NCBI GenBank assembly: GCA_947450025.1 | Contig: CANFTW010000003.1 | Coordinates: 1 to 64,000, forward strand | Direction: 5' to 3' | DNA: 64,000 nt | Origin: Bacteroidota bacterium | Lineage (GTDB): Bacteria > Bacteroidota > Bacteroidia > B-17B0 > Aurantibacillaceae | Shown here: in pieces, positions 38,978 through 47,733 of the stretch | Position numbering within the stretch: position 1 is the first letter of the stretch | Layout of the letters: each line of letters begins with the position of its first letter | Notes under the pieces: generated by a model | What the model saw: only the letters and a program-made list of their open reading frames with translations | Database searches by the model: none | What the model was told of the DNA's origin: nothing | Position numbers and translations under genes: made by a program

Positions 38978-41185
38978 ATGGTTGCAGAAGTTGAAACCCA
39001 TAATTTAGTAGAACCCTTAAAAGCCTTTTTTGGCTTTAATGGCTTTAAAGGAACCCAAGAAGCTATTATCAATAATATCCTCAATAAACAAGATACATTT
39101 GTTATTATGCCTACTGGTGGCGGTAAATCACTTTGCTACCAATTACCTGCCATTATGAGCGAGGGAACGGCCATTATTGTTTCGCCATTAATAGCTTTAA
39201 TGAAAAATCAGGTAGATGCTATTCGTGGCTTTAGCAACGAAACCGGCATTGCACACTTTTTAAACTCTTCTTTAAATAAATCTGAAATTGCTACCGTTAA
39301 AAAAGATGTATTATCAGGTAAAACCAAATTACTATATGTTGCTCCTGAAACCTTAAATAAAGAGGACAATGTTGAGTTTTTCTCAGAATTCAAAATCTCG
39401 TTTTTTGCCATCGATGAAGCGCATTGTATCTCAGAATGGGGTCATGATTTTCGTCCTGAATACCGTCGTTTGCGTCCTATTATCGATAAATTAGGCTCAG
39501 TGCCAGTAATGGCTTTAACCGCTACGGCAACGCCTAAGGTTCAGCAGGATATTCAAAAAAACTTGGGCATGCTAGATGCTGGTTTATTTAAATCATCATT
39601 TAATCGTGAGAATTTATATTACGAGGTGCGCGCCAAACAAAATGTAATTAAAGAAATTATTAAATACGCGAAGCAAAATACTGGAAAATCTGGTATTATT
39701 TACTGCTTAAGTCGTAAAAAAGTAGAAGAAGTTGCCCAAGCACTGATTGTTAATGGCGTTAAGGCAGCTCCATATCACGCAGGTTTAGATGCTAAGGAAC
39801 GCGCTAAAACACAAGATGCCTTCTTAATGGAAGACGTTGATGTGATTGTAGCAACCATTGCCTTTGGAATGGGGATTGATAAGCCAGATGTGCGTTATGT
39901 GATTCACCATGATATTCCAAAATCATTAGAAGGCTACTACCAAGAAACTGGACGTGCTGGTAGAGATGGTGGCGAAGGCAATTGTTTAACTTTTTATAGT
40001 TATGACGATATCATGAAACTCGAAAAGTTCATGAAAGACAAGCCTGTAAATGAGCAAGAGATTGGTAAACAAATGTTATCCGAAACTGCTTCGTTTGCCG
40101 AAACATCATCTTGCCGTCGTAAATTTATTTTACATTATTTTGGCGAAGAATTTAATGACGCAAAATGTAACGAGATGTGCGATAACTGCCGTCATCCAAA
40201 ACAAAAATTTGAAGCACAAGATGATTTATTGTTAGCGATCAAAGCTGTTAAAGAAAGTAAAGAGAAGCATAAAGTAAAAGACATCATCAACATATTAATC
40301 GGAAATTTAACGGCTACCGGAAAATCATACAAACACAACGAGATGAAAACTTGGGGAGAAGGTGTTGAGTCTGATAAAGACGACAAGTTTTGGAATGCCG
40401 TGATGCGCCAAGCCATTGTGAATGGTTTCTTTGCAAAAGATATCGAAAACTATGGTTTAGTAAAAATCACAGATAAAGGAAAAGAGTTCTTAAAAAATCC
40501 GTTTAGCATTAAATTTACCAGAGACAACGACTTTAGTAATGCCGAAAGCGATAACGACGAGGATATTATTGGTGGAAAAGGAGCAAATAGTACGGATGAA
40601 GTATTATATGCTATGTTAAAAGATTTAACTAAGAAAACAGCTAAGCAACATAATTTACCACCGTACGTTATTTTTCAAGAAACATCCTTAGAAGAAATGT
40701 CTATCAACTATCCCATTACGATGGAAGAGATGACAAAAATTACTGGGGTCGGGGCTGGGAAAGCTACTAAATATGGTAAACCATTCTTAGACTTAATTAA
40801 AAAACATGTCGAGGAAAACGATATCGAACGCCCGAGCGACATGGTCATCAAATCGGTAGTTAATAAATCTGGCTTAAAAGTATTTATCATTCAAAACATT
40901 GATAGAAAAGTGAGTTTAGAGGATATGGCTAAGAACAAGAATTTAAAAATGAACGATTTGTTAACGGAAATTGAAACCATAGTAACATCGGGAACAAAAG
41001 TGAATATAAATTATTATATCGATCAAGTAATTGATGAAGATAAAAAAGATGAGATTTATGAATGCTTAAGGGAAGCCGAAACCGATGATATTAATGCCAT
41101 TTTAAAAGAATTAGGAGAAGATGAGTACAGTGAAGAAGAAGTAAGATTAATGCGTATAAAATTCATTAGTGAATTTGGGAATTAG
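38978..41185 (+). CDS. recQ: ATP-dependent DNA helicase RecQ
   Basis: FKGTQEAIINNILNKQDTFVIMPTGGGKSLCYQLPA, FFAIDEAHCISEWGHDFRPEY, YYQETGRAGRDGGEGNCL; Zn Cys cluster; HRDC/helix-turn-helix-like C-terminus. Confidence 0.96.
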   Translation: MVAEVETHNLVEPLKAFFGFNGFKGTQEAIINNILNKQDTFVIMPTGGGKSLCYQLPAIMSEGTAIIVSPLIALMKNQVDAIRGFSNETGIAHFLNSSLNKSEIATVKKDVLSGKTKLLYVAPETLNKEDNVEFFSEFKISFFAIDEAHCISEWGHDFRPEYRRLRPIIDKLGSVPVMALTATATPKVQQDIQKNLGMLDAGLFKSSFNRENLYYEVRAKQNVIKEIIKYAKQNTGKSGIIYCLSRKKVEEVAQALIVNGVKAAPYHAGLDAKERAKTQDAFLMEDVDVIVATIAFGMGIDKPDVRYVIHHDIPKSLEGYYQETGRAGRDGGEGNCLTFYSYDDIMKLEKFMKDKPVNEQEIGKQMLSETASFAETSSCRRKFILHYFGEEFNDAKCNEMCDNCRHPKQKFEAQDDLLLAIKAVKESKEKHKVKDIINILIGNLTATGKSYKHNEMKTWGEGVESDKDDKFWNAVMRQAIVNGFFAKDIENYGLVKITDKGKEFLKNPFSIKFTRDNDFSNAESDNDEDIIGGKGANSTDEVLYAMLKDLTKKTAKQHNLPPYVIFQETSLEEMSINYPITMEEMTKITGVGAGKATKYGKPFLDLIKKHVEENDIERPSDMVIKSVVNKSGLKVFIIQNIDRKVSLEDMAKNKNLKMNDLLTEIETIVTSGTKVNINYYIDQVIDEDKKDEIYECLREAETDDINAILKELGEDEYSEEEVRLMRIKFISEFGN

Positions 41186-41205
41186 ATTTTAAAATTTTTG
41201 TTAGA

Positions 41206-41241
41206 AGAAGCCGTTTGTAACCCAAACGGCTTCTTTGTTTT
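41206..41241 (+). terminator. Rho-independent terminator after recQ
   Basis: AGAAGCCGTTTG-TAACC-CAAACGGCTTCT then TTGTTTT. Confidence 0.88.
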
Positions 41242-41311
41242 AAGCATTTAACCGTTAATAAAACACTAAGTCAATTTTAACACATCATTGATTTTTAGTA
41301 AATTCGCACAT

Positions 41312-42745
41312 ATGACAACTTTAATCAAAAAATCACAATCCGACAGCAAACAAAGCATTGCTATTATTTGCTCAACTTTTAAAAATAATTCTAGTTATGC
41401 CTTAACGAAGGAGCAAGCAGAATATATTAATCATGACATCAAAACAAACGATAAAAAATTTATTTGTCTAAATACCCTCTCACGAATAGTGTGTGTGATT
41501 TTAGTTGATGATAAAAAAAATCATTACTCTTCGCTCGAATCTATTCGTAAAAATGGAGCTGTTATAACAGATTCCCTCAATGCCGAAAAACGAACCACTG
41601 TTTCCATTATCAATGAATTAAGCAATGTTGATTATTCATTGGCCTTGGCAGAAGGAATGGCTTTAGCCAATTACCAATTTATAAAACATAAACCAAGCGC
41701 TAAAAAAACTACAAATACCTTAACGTCAATTCAGGTTGTGGATGCCAAGGTGACTACTCAACATTTATCAAATTTATCTATTGCCATAGATGCAAACTTA
41801 AAAGCTCGCGATTTGGTGAACGAGCCTGTCAATCATTTAAATGCAAGTGGTTTAGCTAATGCGTTTAAAAAAATGGGTAAATCAGCAGGATTTAAAGTGG
41901 ACGTATTGAACAAAGCAAAAATTAAACAATTGAAAATGGGCGGCTTATTAGCTGTGAATGCGGGAAGTGTAGATGAACCAACATTTTCTATCATGGAATA
42001 CAAACCTAAAAATCCTAAAAATAAAAAGCCCTATGTTTTAGTTGGTAAAGGCGTGGTGTATGATACTGGTGGATTAAGCTTAAAGCCAACGCCAAATAGC
42101 ATGGATTTAATGAAATGTGATATGGCAGGGGGAGCAGCCGTTGGTTGTACAATGTATGCTATTGCGAAAGCAAAATTAAATATTCACGTCATTGCCTTAG
42201 TGCCAGCTACAGATAATCGCCCAGGATTTAATGCCTTTGCTCCTGGAGATATTATTACCATGATGGATGGCAGTACAGTAGAGATGTTGAACTCAGACGC
42301 AGAAGGTAGAATGATTTTAGCAGATGCGCTTCACTATGCAAAACGTTATAATCCCGAAATGGCAATTGAACTTTCAACTTTAACTGGAGCGGCAGCGGCA
42401 GCTATTGGGCAATACGGCATTGTGAGTATGGGAACGGCAACCGATGAGCAAAAAACGAATTTAACGGTAAGCGGCCTGCGTATGCATGAACGTTTAGCAG
42501 AGTTTCCTTTTTGGGACGAGTATGATGAATTAATAAAATCTGATATTGCGGATCAAAAGAATTTAGGTGGTCCGTATGGTGGTGCTATTACGGCTGGTAA
42601 ATTTTTAGTAAAATACACAAACTACCCATATATGCATTTTGATATTGCTGGGCCTGCATTTGTTACAGCAAAAGATAGCTACAGAGGAAAAGGTGGCACA
42701 GGATATGGTGTGAGATTACTATTTGATTTTTTCTCGAATCTATAA
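41312..42745 (+). CDS. M17 family leucyl aminopeptidase
   Basis: VGKGVVYDTGGLSLKPTPNSMDLMKCDMAGGAAV, NSDAEGRMILADALHYAKRYNPEMAIELSTLTGA; start at internal MTTLIKKSQ. Confidence 0.95.
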   Translation: MTTLIKKSQSDSKQSIAIICSTFKNNSSYALTKEQAEYINHDIKTNDKKFICLNTLSRIVCVILVDDKKNHYSSLESIRKNGAVITDSLNAEKRTTVSIINELSNVDYSLALAEGMALANYQFIKHKPSAKKTTNTLTSIQVVDAKVTTQHLSNLSIAIDANLKARDLVNEPVNHLNASGLANAFKKMGKSAGFKVDVLNKAKIKQLKMGGLLAVNAGSVDEPTFSIMEYKPKNPKNKKPYVLVGKGVVYDTGGLSLKPTPNSMDLMKCDMAGGAAVGCTMYAIAKAKLNIHVIALVPATDNRPGFNAFAPGDIITMMDGSTVEMLNSDAEGRMILADALHYAKRYNPEMAIELSTLTGAAAAAIGQYGIVSMGTATDEQKTNLTVSGLRMHERLAEFPFWDEYDELIKSDIADQKNLGGPYGGAITAGKFLVKYTNYPYMHFDIAGPAFVTAKDSYRGKGGTGYGVRLLFDFFSNL

Positions 42746-43852
42746 ATGAAGTTTTTAATTCATATCTTTTTATTATGTTCAGGATGGTGTTGTTCACAAA
42801 ACAACACCACTGAATCGTTAATAGTAGTTCATTATGACGAGGGGAATAAAACAACCCTGGGGCAGGTGATTTACCGTTATAATTTCACCAACAACGTTTA
42901 TGCTGGACGAGAAGAAATTATGACGATTGTAGGTAAAAAAAACGGAAGGGACTATGTGAGATGTGATGTTGGAGAAAATACACTTTATAAAAACAGATAT
43001 CTTATTTCTGGAATTGGCAATATAATTGATTTACAAGAAAAAAAAGTGTTGTTTGATGGTTCAGCAAAATTAATTCGCTGCTCAAATGACAGTATTATTT
43101 TTTATACCAATGATGTGTTTAAAGGTAAATTTTATTCGTACTATAACTTATCCTCCAATACCTATTCCGAAATCAAATCTTTAACATTTAATATTATTGT
43201 AGGACAAGATGTTGAATTTGACAGAAGAAAATCTCCCTATAAATTAGAGTATTTTCCTAAAAACAAGCCAAAAGTTGTTTTAATGGAAGATGCAGGACAC
43301 GGATGGGTTTCCTCAAATACTTATAAATCAGAAATTCCTATTTACTGGATTGATGATAATACTTTTTTATTTCCAAATATTAAAATTACTGACCTAGAAG
43401 GCAGTATTGTGAAATACAACTTACTTACTAAAACTTCTAAAGTATTGGGCACTTTTTCATCTGTATCAAAATTACCTGCAACATACCAATTTCGAAAAAG
43501 CTCTAATTCTTTTGTTGAATTTTATTTTAAAGAAAAATTATTTTTAATTAATCCTATTAAGGAAACCATGCTGATTTCTGCTTACAAAGAAATAGACTCC
43601 AACTTTTCTGTAGAAGTAGAGTCCAAATCAACTGGAAGAACAGTCTATTACAAAGGAAAAGAAATTGGTAAAAATCATTTTCATTTAACTAACTTTAAAT
43701 CAACGGTAAATTTTGCAGCCATTGTAAAAGAAATTGTGATGGGTGATGAATCATACCAACAAGGGCTATCTGTATTTAATGTTTCTAAATTAAAATGGGA
43801 GAACATAGACGCAGAAGAAGTTGCTGCTTTAGTTGGATGGATAAAACAATAA
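42746..43852 (+). CDS. Hypothetical secreted protein, possibly beta-propeller-like
   Basis: N-terminal signal-like FLIHIFLLCSGWCCSQ; repetitive beta-strand-like sequence. Confidence 0.6.
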   Translation: MKFLIHIFLLCSGWCCSQNNTTESLIVVHYDEGNKTTLGQVIYRYNFTNNVYAGREEIMTIVGKKNGRDYVRCDVGENTLYKNRYLISGIGNIIDLQEKKVLFDGSAKLIRCSNDSIIFYTNDVFKGKFYSYYNLSSNTYSEIKSLTFNIIVGQDVEFDRRKSPYKLEYFPKNKPKVVLMEDAGHGWVSSNTYKSEIPIYWIDDNTFLFPNIKITDLEGSIVKYNLLTKTSKVLGTFSSVSKLPATYQFRKSSNSFVEFYFKEKLFLINPIKETMLISAYKEIDSNFSVEVESKSTGRTVYYKGKEIGKNHFHLTNFKSTVNFAAIVKEIVMGDESYQQGLSVFNVSKLKWENIDAEEVAALVGWIKQ

Positions 43853-43859
43853 TAAAATT

Positions 43860-44912
43860 ATGATAGACAATAAAATAGTAGTTGGAATATCTCAAGGAGA
43901 TTTAAATGGCATAGGCTTAGAAATTATTTTAAAAACATTGTCAGACCCTGCTTTATCTGAGATCTGTGTGCCTGTATTATTTAGCTCTCAAAAAACAGTT
44001 TCTTATTTCAGAAAAATGTTGAACCTTGAAGAATTCAACTTTAATCCAATCAGAGATTTCAATCAATTACATACAAAAAAACCAAATGTGTTTATTTGTT
44101 ATGAGGAAGAAGTGACGATTGAATTAGGAAAAGCAACAACATTAAGCGGCAAATACGCCAAACTTTCTTTAGAAGCAGCTACTCAAGCATTATTGGAAAA
44201 ACATATTGATGTTTTAGTAACGGCACCTATTAACAAACATTCTATGAATGAAGCTGGGTTTAATTACCCTGGGCATACAGAATACCTAGGAGAAAAACTA
44301 GGCGGTAAACCTTTAATGCTTTTATGCTCTAACGATTTACGAGTTGCTGTTGTAACTGGACATGTTTCTGTTAAAAACATAGCTCAACATATTACTGTGG
44401 ATAATGTGCTGTCAAAAATAACACAACTACATGCCTCATTAGTAAAAGATTTTGGAATACGTAAGCCTAAAATCGCTGTTTTAGGACTAAATCCGCACGC
44501 AGGAGAAAATGGAGCAATTGGTGATGAAGAAAAAACAATCATCATTCCTGCCATCAATAAAGCCAAGGAATCAATGTTAGTATATGGTCCATATTCAGCC
44601 GATGGTTTTTTTGGAAACAATACACAATCACAATTTGATGGGGTATTAGCCATGTATCATGATCAAGGCTTAATACCATTTAAATCCCTGGCATTTGGTC
44701 ATGGTGTCAATTTTACAGCAGGTTTAAATTTTGTTCGAACTTCACCGGATCATGGAACAGCTTACGAAATTGCAGGAAAACAAATAGCTGATGAGTCATC
44801 ATTTAGAGATGCTCTCTATGCTGCGATTGATATTTACAGAAAACGAGAATTATTAGAAGAAATCTCCGCTAATCCATTAGCCTTTACACCCATTAAAAAA
44901 GAAAGGGGATAA
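43860..44912 (+). CDS. pdxA: 4-hydroxythreonine-4-phosphate dehydrogenase
   Basis: VGISQGDLNGIGLEIILK, VTAPINKHSMNEAGFNYPGHTEYL, GLNPHAGENGAIGDEE, MYHDQGLIPFKSLAFGHGVNFTAGL. Confidence 0.96.
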   Translation: MIDNKIVVGISQGDLNGIGLEIILKTLSDPALSEICVPVLFSSQKTVSYFRKMLNLEEFNFNPIRDFNQLHTKKPNVFICYEEEVTIELGKATTLSGKYAKLSLEAATQALLEKHIDVLVTAPINKHSMNEAGFNYPGHTEYLGEKLGGKPLMLLCSNDLRVAVVTGHVSVKNIAQHITVDNVLSKITQLHASLVKDFGIRKPKIAVLGLNPHAGENGAIGDEEKTIIIPAINKAKESMLVYGPYSADGFFGNNTQSQFDGVLAMYHDQGLIPFKSLAFGHGVNFTAGLNFVRTSPDHGTAYEIAGKQIADESSFRDALYAAIDIYRKRELLEEISANPLAFTPIKKERG

Positions 44913-44930
44913 GCAAAAACTTTCTATAAA

Positions 44931-44963
44931 AAAACGCATCAACTTAATTGTTGATGCGTTTTT
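44931..44963 (+). terminator. Rho-independent terminator after pdxA
   Basis: ACGCATCAAC-TTAATT-GTTGATGCGT followed by a T-run. Confidence 0.88.
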
Positions 44964-45095
44964 GATTTTACAGATATAGAACATTTTTTACTCTTTAATG
45001 AATTTTCCAATTTTTAGTAGTTTGTTTAATGCCAAAATAGAATAAACCTGGTATTATGCGCTGGGTTTTTCTTTGAAGCTAATACAAAAAACAAC

Positions 45096-45117
45096 GGTCG
45101 AACAAATTTGTCCGACC
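45096..45117 (-). terminator. Probable terminator of the 45128..45700 gene
   Basis: Near-perfect palindrome GGTCGAACAAATTTGTCCGACC; on the minus strand followed by GTTGTTTTTTG. Confidence 0.65.
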
Positions 45118-45127
45118 ATTATTTAAT

Positions 45128-45700
45128 TTACAATATGCATTTCGTTAATTCTATTATGTCATCTTGATTTTTCTTTTTAACTTCATTATCGATAAAGTCC
45201 TCTTTACCGTTACTTTCAGTTCTATAGAAACGTATGTTTTTAACTTTAGATTTAAAGAAAGCATCGATTTGATTTTTTGTTACCGGATAACTTACATTCG
45301 TTAAAAAACATTCATAAACTGGCGGAATTCCAATCACTGTTTTTTTAGTTCCTTTTATTTCGTCGGCGGATTTTAGTGTAATCATTTCACCATTTTCTAA
45401 AAGAAACATTAATTGTGCTCCTTTATTAATACTATATGGATCAAAGTTTTGATAGCTTGATAACACATAATCAAAGATAAAATAATAAGCAGTGTCAATT
45501 CGTCTAACGCTAAATTCTCCTGCGGTAAAAAATGTACTAATTACCTTTTCCGGTTTAGTTTGTTTTGTAAATTTATTAGTAAACTTATCCATCTCGTTTA
45601 CTTTATATTTACAATTTTGAGCATTAAAAGATGCTGTTGTTAAAATAGTCAAAGCTACTCCTACTATTAACTTCGTCATTGTTTGTTTTTTGTTTGTCAT
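45128..45700 (-). CDS. Hypothetical secreted protein
   Basis: Signal peptide (KLIVGVALTILTTASFNAQ); no recognised domain. Confidence 0.6.
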   Translation of the reverse strand: MTNKKQTMTKLIVGVALTILTTASFNAQNCKYKVNEMDKFTNKFTKQTKPEKVISTFFTAGEFSVRRIDTAYYFIFDYVLSSYQNFDPYSINKGAQLMFLLENGEMITLKSADEIKGTKKTVIGIPPVYECFLTNVSYPVTKNQIDAFFKSKVKNIRFYRTESNGKEDFIDNEVKKKNQDDIIELTKCIL

Positions 45701-45744
45701 AACTATATTGATTTTATTTAAATATTTAAAACAAATATAAAAAA

Positions 45745-45778
45745 ATAATCGGTTATATGCAACCGATTATATGTAATC
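45745..45778. promoter_or_regulatory. Overlapping inverted repeats, candidate operator for the adjacent XRE regulator
   Basis: ATAATCGGTT-ATATGC-AACCGATTAT (45745..45770, perfect 10-bp arms) overlapping GATTA-TATG-TAATC (45765..45778), in a divergent intergenic region. Confidence 0.55.
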
Positions 45779-45812
45779 ACTTTATTCTATCAGATTGAAG
45801 GTATTTTTAAGA

Positions 45813-46070
45813 ATGATTACTAAGAATGTTAAAAAGAAAATGCCTGATGAAGTGATTAAGCTTGGCACTAGAATTTCTGAAATAATCAAAGAGAAAAAAT
45901 ACAAAACAAGAGAAGTTGCACATGATGCAGATATGGACGTTGAAAATTTACGAAAGTACATTAAAGGCAGACAAGAAATGCGCGTAACAACCTTAATCAA
46001 AATTGCAAAATCTCTTGATGTTACTATGGACGAACTTTTTACTTTCCTTAAATCAAAAAAAAGAAAATAA
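45813..46070 (+). CDS. XRE-family helix-turn-helix regulator
   Basis: LGTRISEIIKEKKYKTREVAHDADMDVENLRKYIKGRQEMRVTTLIKIAKSLDVTMDELF. Confidence 0.88.
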   Translation: MITKNVKKKMPDEVIKLGTRISEIIKEKKYKTREVAHDADMDVENLRKYIKGRQEMRVTTLIKIAKSLDVTMDELFTFLKSKKRK

Positions 46071-46160
46071 CTAATTTCTTCTATTAATTTTACTGTTAAA
46101 TTAGTCCTTAAAAATGGTTAAAAAACAATCTTATTTTCTTATCGGCACATATTGGTATTA

Positions 46161-46430
46161 ATGAAAAAGAAAAATCAGGTCAACACTTTTTTGCAACAAA
46201 TAGGCGATAACATTCGTAAAGAGCGAATAAAAAAAGGCTACACGCTTGCTGGCTTAGGAGAAGATATTGGCTTAGATAAATCTAACATGAATAAAATAGA
46301 ACAGGGTAAAAATATTACTCTAATAACCTTATTAAAAATTGCCGCTTTTTTAGAAATTCATCCAACAAAATTATTTTCTCAAACATCGGAAGTCACTATC
46401 CAAGATGTTGAGAATTATAATTCGCAATAA
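46161..46430 (+). CDS. XRE-family helix-turn-helix regulator
   Basis: IGDNIRKERIKKGYTLAGLGEDIGLDKSNMNKIEQGKNITLITLLKIAAFLEIHPTKLF. Confidence 0.9.
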   Translation: MKKKNQVNTFLQQIGDNIRKERIKKGYTLAGLGEDIGLDKSNMNKIEQGKNITLITLLKIAAFLEIHPTKLFSQTSEVTIQDVENYNSQ

Positions 46431-46431
46431 T

Positions 46432-47685
46432 CTATTTACTTTTCTCTTCCCAAATTGCCACTAAATGCACAATGGTTTGTGTAGCCTTTTCCATGTCTTG
46501 AACACTTACCCACTCTAACTTACTATGAAAAGCATGTTCTCCAGCATAGATATTAGGACAAGGTAAGCCCATAAATGACAAACGTGATCCATCTGTTCCT
46601 CCTCGGATACTTGACAAAACAGGCTTTACACCTGTTCTACCGATTGCTTCTAGGGCATAATCCACAACAAAATAGCAAGTATCCAACATATCTTTCATAT
46701 TACGATATTGTTCTGATACTTTAAATTCATAACTCGATTTTTTGTAATTTGATAAAACCGATTTGGTGATTTCTTCTAATTCATTTTCCAGAGCCTTTAA
46801 TGTAGGAGTATCAAATGCACGAATAATAAATTTTATTTCTACTTGTTCCAAACCTCCATTGATAGCAACTGGGTGCATAAAAGGTTGTTTCTTCTCAGTT
46901 GTTTCAGGTGTTTTATCTTTTGGAATGCGATTAATAATTTCAGCAGCTATTTTAATAGAATGCTCCATTTTATTTTTTGCAAATCCAGGATGAGTTGGTA
47001 TTCCATGAATTGTAATGGTAACGCCATCAGCACTAAAGGTTTCATTTTCGATATGCCCTAATGATTCGCCATCCATGGTATAGCCATATTTCGCTGCGAG
47101 TTTTTCGATATTGACCTTATCTGTCCCTCTTCCAATTTCTTCATCTGGTGTAAACAAAATTCTAATAGCACCGTGTTTTACTTCGGGATGTTGAATGAGA
47201 TAGTTAACCGCATCCATAATCTCTGCAATACCAGATTTATTGTCGGCACCCAATAATGTTGTTCCATCAGTCGTGACAATATCATTACCAATTTGTGCTG
47301 CTAAATCAGGATGTTCAGCAAATTTGATAATTTGATTTTTATCATTTGGTAATACAATATCCTTTCCATCATACTTTGTATGAATCATAGGATTAACATT
47401 TTCGCCGCTACAATCTGGAGAAGTATCCATATGTGAACAAAAACAAATAACAGGAACTTCCTTAGATGTGTTAGAAGGCAATGTTGCATAAACGTAACCG
47501 TGTTCATCTAACTCTGCATCTTTGATTCCCATTAATTTTAACTCCTCAACTAATAATTTCCCTAAGTTCTTTTGCTTCATGGTACTAGGGCAAGTTGTTG
47601 AATTTGGATCTGACTGTGTGTCAATTTTTGCGTAACGTATAAAACGCTCAGTAACTGTATGTTTGTATGTTGTAAAGTCCATCAT
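46432..47685 (-). CDS. pepT: Peptidase T (tripeptide aminopeptidase, M20)
   Basis: ERFIRYAKIDTQSDPNSTTCPST, ICFCSHMDTSPDCSGENVNP, LGADNKSGIAEIMDAVNYL, FTPDEEIGRG, SSIRGGTDGSRLSFMGLPCPNIYAG. Confidence 0.96.
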   Translation of the reverse strand: MMDFTTYKHTVTERFIRYAKIDTQSDPNSTTCPSTMKQKNLGKLLVEELKLMGIKDAELDEHGYVYATLPSNTSKEVPVICFCSHMDTSPDCSGENVNPMIHTKYDGKDIVLPNDKNQIIKFAEHPDLAAQIGNDIVTTDGTTLLGADNKSGIAEIMDAVNYLIQHPEVKHGAIRILFTPDEEIGRGTDKVNIEKLAAKYGYTMDGESLGHIENETFSADGVTITIHGIPTHPGFAKNKMEHSIKIAAEIINRIPKDKTPETTEKKQPFMHPVAINGGLEQVEIKFIIRAFDTPTLKALENELEEITKSVLSNYKKSSYEFKVSEQYRNMKDMLDTCYFVVDYALEAIGRTGVKPVLSSIRGGTDGSRLSFMGLPCPNIYAGEHAFHSKLEWVSVQDMEKATQTIVHLVAIWEEKSK

Positions 47686-47733
47686 GGAAATTTAAAAGTT
47701 AAGTTTAATCAGTCTTTTGTCTTTAATCTCTTT

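Noticed and set aside
38978-41185. RecQ as part of a defence island
   Set aside because: Full-length standard RecQ with its own terminator and housekeeping neighbours; no nuclease or methylase partners.
45813-46430. Tandem XRE genes as a prophage or toxin-antitoxin signature
   Set aside because: No integrase, structural phage gene or toxin-like partner next to them; the neighbouring gene encodes a signal-peptide protein.
46763-47061. Plus-strand ORFs within pepT
   Set aside because: Antisense to a confidently identified peptidase; no domain.
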